33,883 nucleotides of DNA from Beroe ovata. Lineage: Eukaryota; Ctenophora; Nuda; Beroida; Beroidae. Both the position numbers and the translations under genes were made by a program. The DNA lies in contig CAMPET010000232.1 of NCBI GenBank assembly GCA_946803715.1, positions 56,634-90,516 on the forward strand, in the 5' to 3' direction. The notes below the pieces were generated by a model. It ran no database searches. It worked only from the letters and a program-made list of their open reading frames with translations, and had not been told where the DNA came from. Below are positions 33,865-33,883 of this stretch, in pieces (within the stretch, counting starts at the first letter, position 1; every line of letters starts with the position of its first letter).

Positions 33865-33883
33865 TTGTCTGAGTGTGTGTGTA
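33124..33883. other. Right edge, no exon recognised; microsatellites
   Basis: Contains a cacacatacacacacatac run near 33681-33697 and a GT microsatellite at about 33819-33863 continuing in degenerate form to the edge. Possibly an intron of the LRR gene. Confidence 0.5.

Overview
This is a piece of an animal nuclear genome. Genes are split by mostly short GT-AG introns, with microsatellites, dispersed repeats and assembly gaps (a 119-base run of N plus isolated single Ns). The alpha-tubulin and ADP/ATP carrier proteins are clearly metazoan-like, and a class A GPCR is present. The compact layout suggests an invertebrate, possibly a non-bilaterian marine animal, but I cannot place it to a phylum.

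Layout. 1-2400: a degenerate tandem array of a ~530-550 bp non-coding unit plus fragments; a second array of the same family lies at 16356-17460. 2929-12809: three minus-strand split genes that I assembled exon by exon using splice sites and phase. They are a small basic coiled-coil protein (2929-4175, faintly CCDC190-like), a second coiled-coil/charged protein (5804-8350), and a secreted protein with a tandem-duplicated YHYH domain and a hydrophobic C-terminus (9307-12809). 12810-18914: largely non-coding, with a cluster of homeodomain-type TAATTA sites, simple repeats, the N gap and the second array. 18915-21014: an orphan class A GPCR on the plus strand. 21656-24925: alpha-tubulin on the plus strand; its third intron holds an intronless antisense gene for a creatinase/ectoine-hydrolase-like M24 protein (22976-24190) that has lost the metal ligands. 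24943-26631: a duplicated segment bounded by single Ns, probably an assembly or haplotype artefact. 27564-29979: a seven-exon mitochondrial ADP/ATP carrier. 31951-33123: the 3' six exons of a minus-strand leucine-rich-repeat protein whose 5' end I could not find.

The genes do not form one pathway. Tubulin and the carrier are housekeeping genes, and the others are independent neighbours. The most unusual items are the metal-ligand-free M24 gene nested antisense in the tubulin intron, the two-lobed YHYH protein, a high density of X-box (RFX)-like 14-mers across the window, and a triple CCAAT array ahead of tubulin. All exon models were made by eye and have not been checked against transcripts.
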